Part shown: positions 63,435 to 64,000 of the stretch, piece after piece
Layout: each line of letters starts with the position of its first letter
Position numbering within the stretch: position 1 is the stretch's first letter
Source of the DNA: Dyella dinghuensis
Lineage (GTDB): Bacteria > Pseudomonadota > Gammaproteobacteria > Xanthomonadales > Rhodanobacteraceae
Direction: 5' to 3'
Assembly: GCF_003977615.1 (NCBI RefSeq)
Contig: NZ_RYZR01000005.1
Span: 310,001-374,000 of the forward strand
DNA length: 64,000 nucleotides
Made by a program: the position numbers and the translations under genes
Notes under the pieces: generated by a model
Told to the model about the DNA's origin: nothing
Database searches by the model: none
What the model saw: only the letters and a program-made list of their open reading frames with translations

Positions 63435-64000
<566 letters not shown>

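Overview
The window is high-GC gammaproteobacterial chromosome. Gene content points to the Xanthomonadales, most like Rhodanobacteraceae (Dyella, Rhodanobacter, Luteibacter): a PhoP/PhoQ-like pair with a PepSY protein, a split class II ribonucleotide reductase, the mreBCD-mrdAB-mltB-rlpA-dacC-ybeD-lipBA chain, a sedolisin protease, and many small periplasmic proteins. The genus is an inference. I see no rRNA, tRNA, CRISPR array, insertion sequence or prophage. Most of the window is ordinary core chromosome.

Layout. 1-4.6 kb: coaX (cut by the window edge) and birA, a small secreted protein, and a PepSY-regulator-kinase operon. 4.6-13.9 kb: dusA, a Sel1-like protein, fpr, a small kinase, a DUF456 protein, a DUF885 hydrolase, a PAQR/hemolysin III protein, a likely three-hairpin small RNA (about 12.54-12.67 kb), and a TonB-like protein. 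14-21.2 kb: a cysteine-dioxygenase-like cupin, an FAD/NAD(P) oxidoreductase, cardiolipin synthase, nicotinamidase, HAD phosphatase, a Kir-type potassium channel and a YCII protein. 21.3-28 kb: a GH89 alpha-N-acetylglucosaminidase, a TPR/retropepsin-like lipoprotein, small membrane proteins and a glutathione transferase. 28-34.3 kb: a 1164-residue secreted S53 peptidase next to a second two-component pair. 34.6-38.3 kb: bestrophin and a field of very small genes, hairpins and operator-like repeats, ending in a SEC-C gene that needs three +1 shifts to be read. 38.3-40.1 kb: a low-GC AIPR-family (abortive-infection type) gene, probably acquired. 40.2-44 kb: nrdJb, a histone H1-like Lys/Ala-rich protein, and nrdJa. 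44.3-50.4 kb: a DegP/DegQ protease, a PstS-like/LysM fusion, a HAD phosphatase, a leucyl aminopeptidase and a DUF4126 protein. 50.6-64 kb: prc, lipA, lipB, ybeD, dacC, rlpA, mltB, mrdB (rodA), mrdA, mreD, mreC and mreB (cut by the window edge), all on the minus strand and several with overlapping stop/start codons.

How the genes work together. The right end is a cell-shape and wall module: MreBCD, PBP2 and RodA elongate the wall, while MltB, RlpA and the D,D-carboxypeptidase trim it, followed by lipoate biosynthesis. NrdJa and NrdJb form one B12-dependent reductase from two polypeptides, and the two genes carry the same promoter-like sequence at nearly the same distance from their start codons.

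The most interesting signals are: (1) the SEC-C gene at 38022-38252, with an intact ribosome site and three frame breaks, all at the same TTT-C step; (2) the likely small RNA with an exposed CCTCCC loop; (3) the lone AIPR gene with a nuclease-like N-terminus and a dyad in its promoter; (4) the nrdJb/H1-like/nrdJa arrangement; (5) two 110-bp elements bounded by palindromes, in opposite orientation 32 kb apart.
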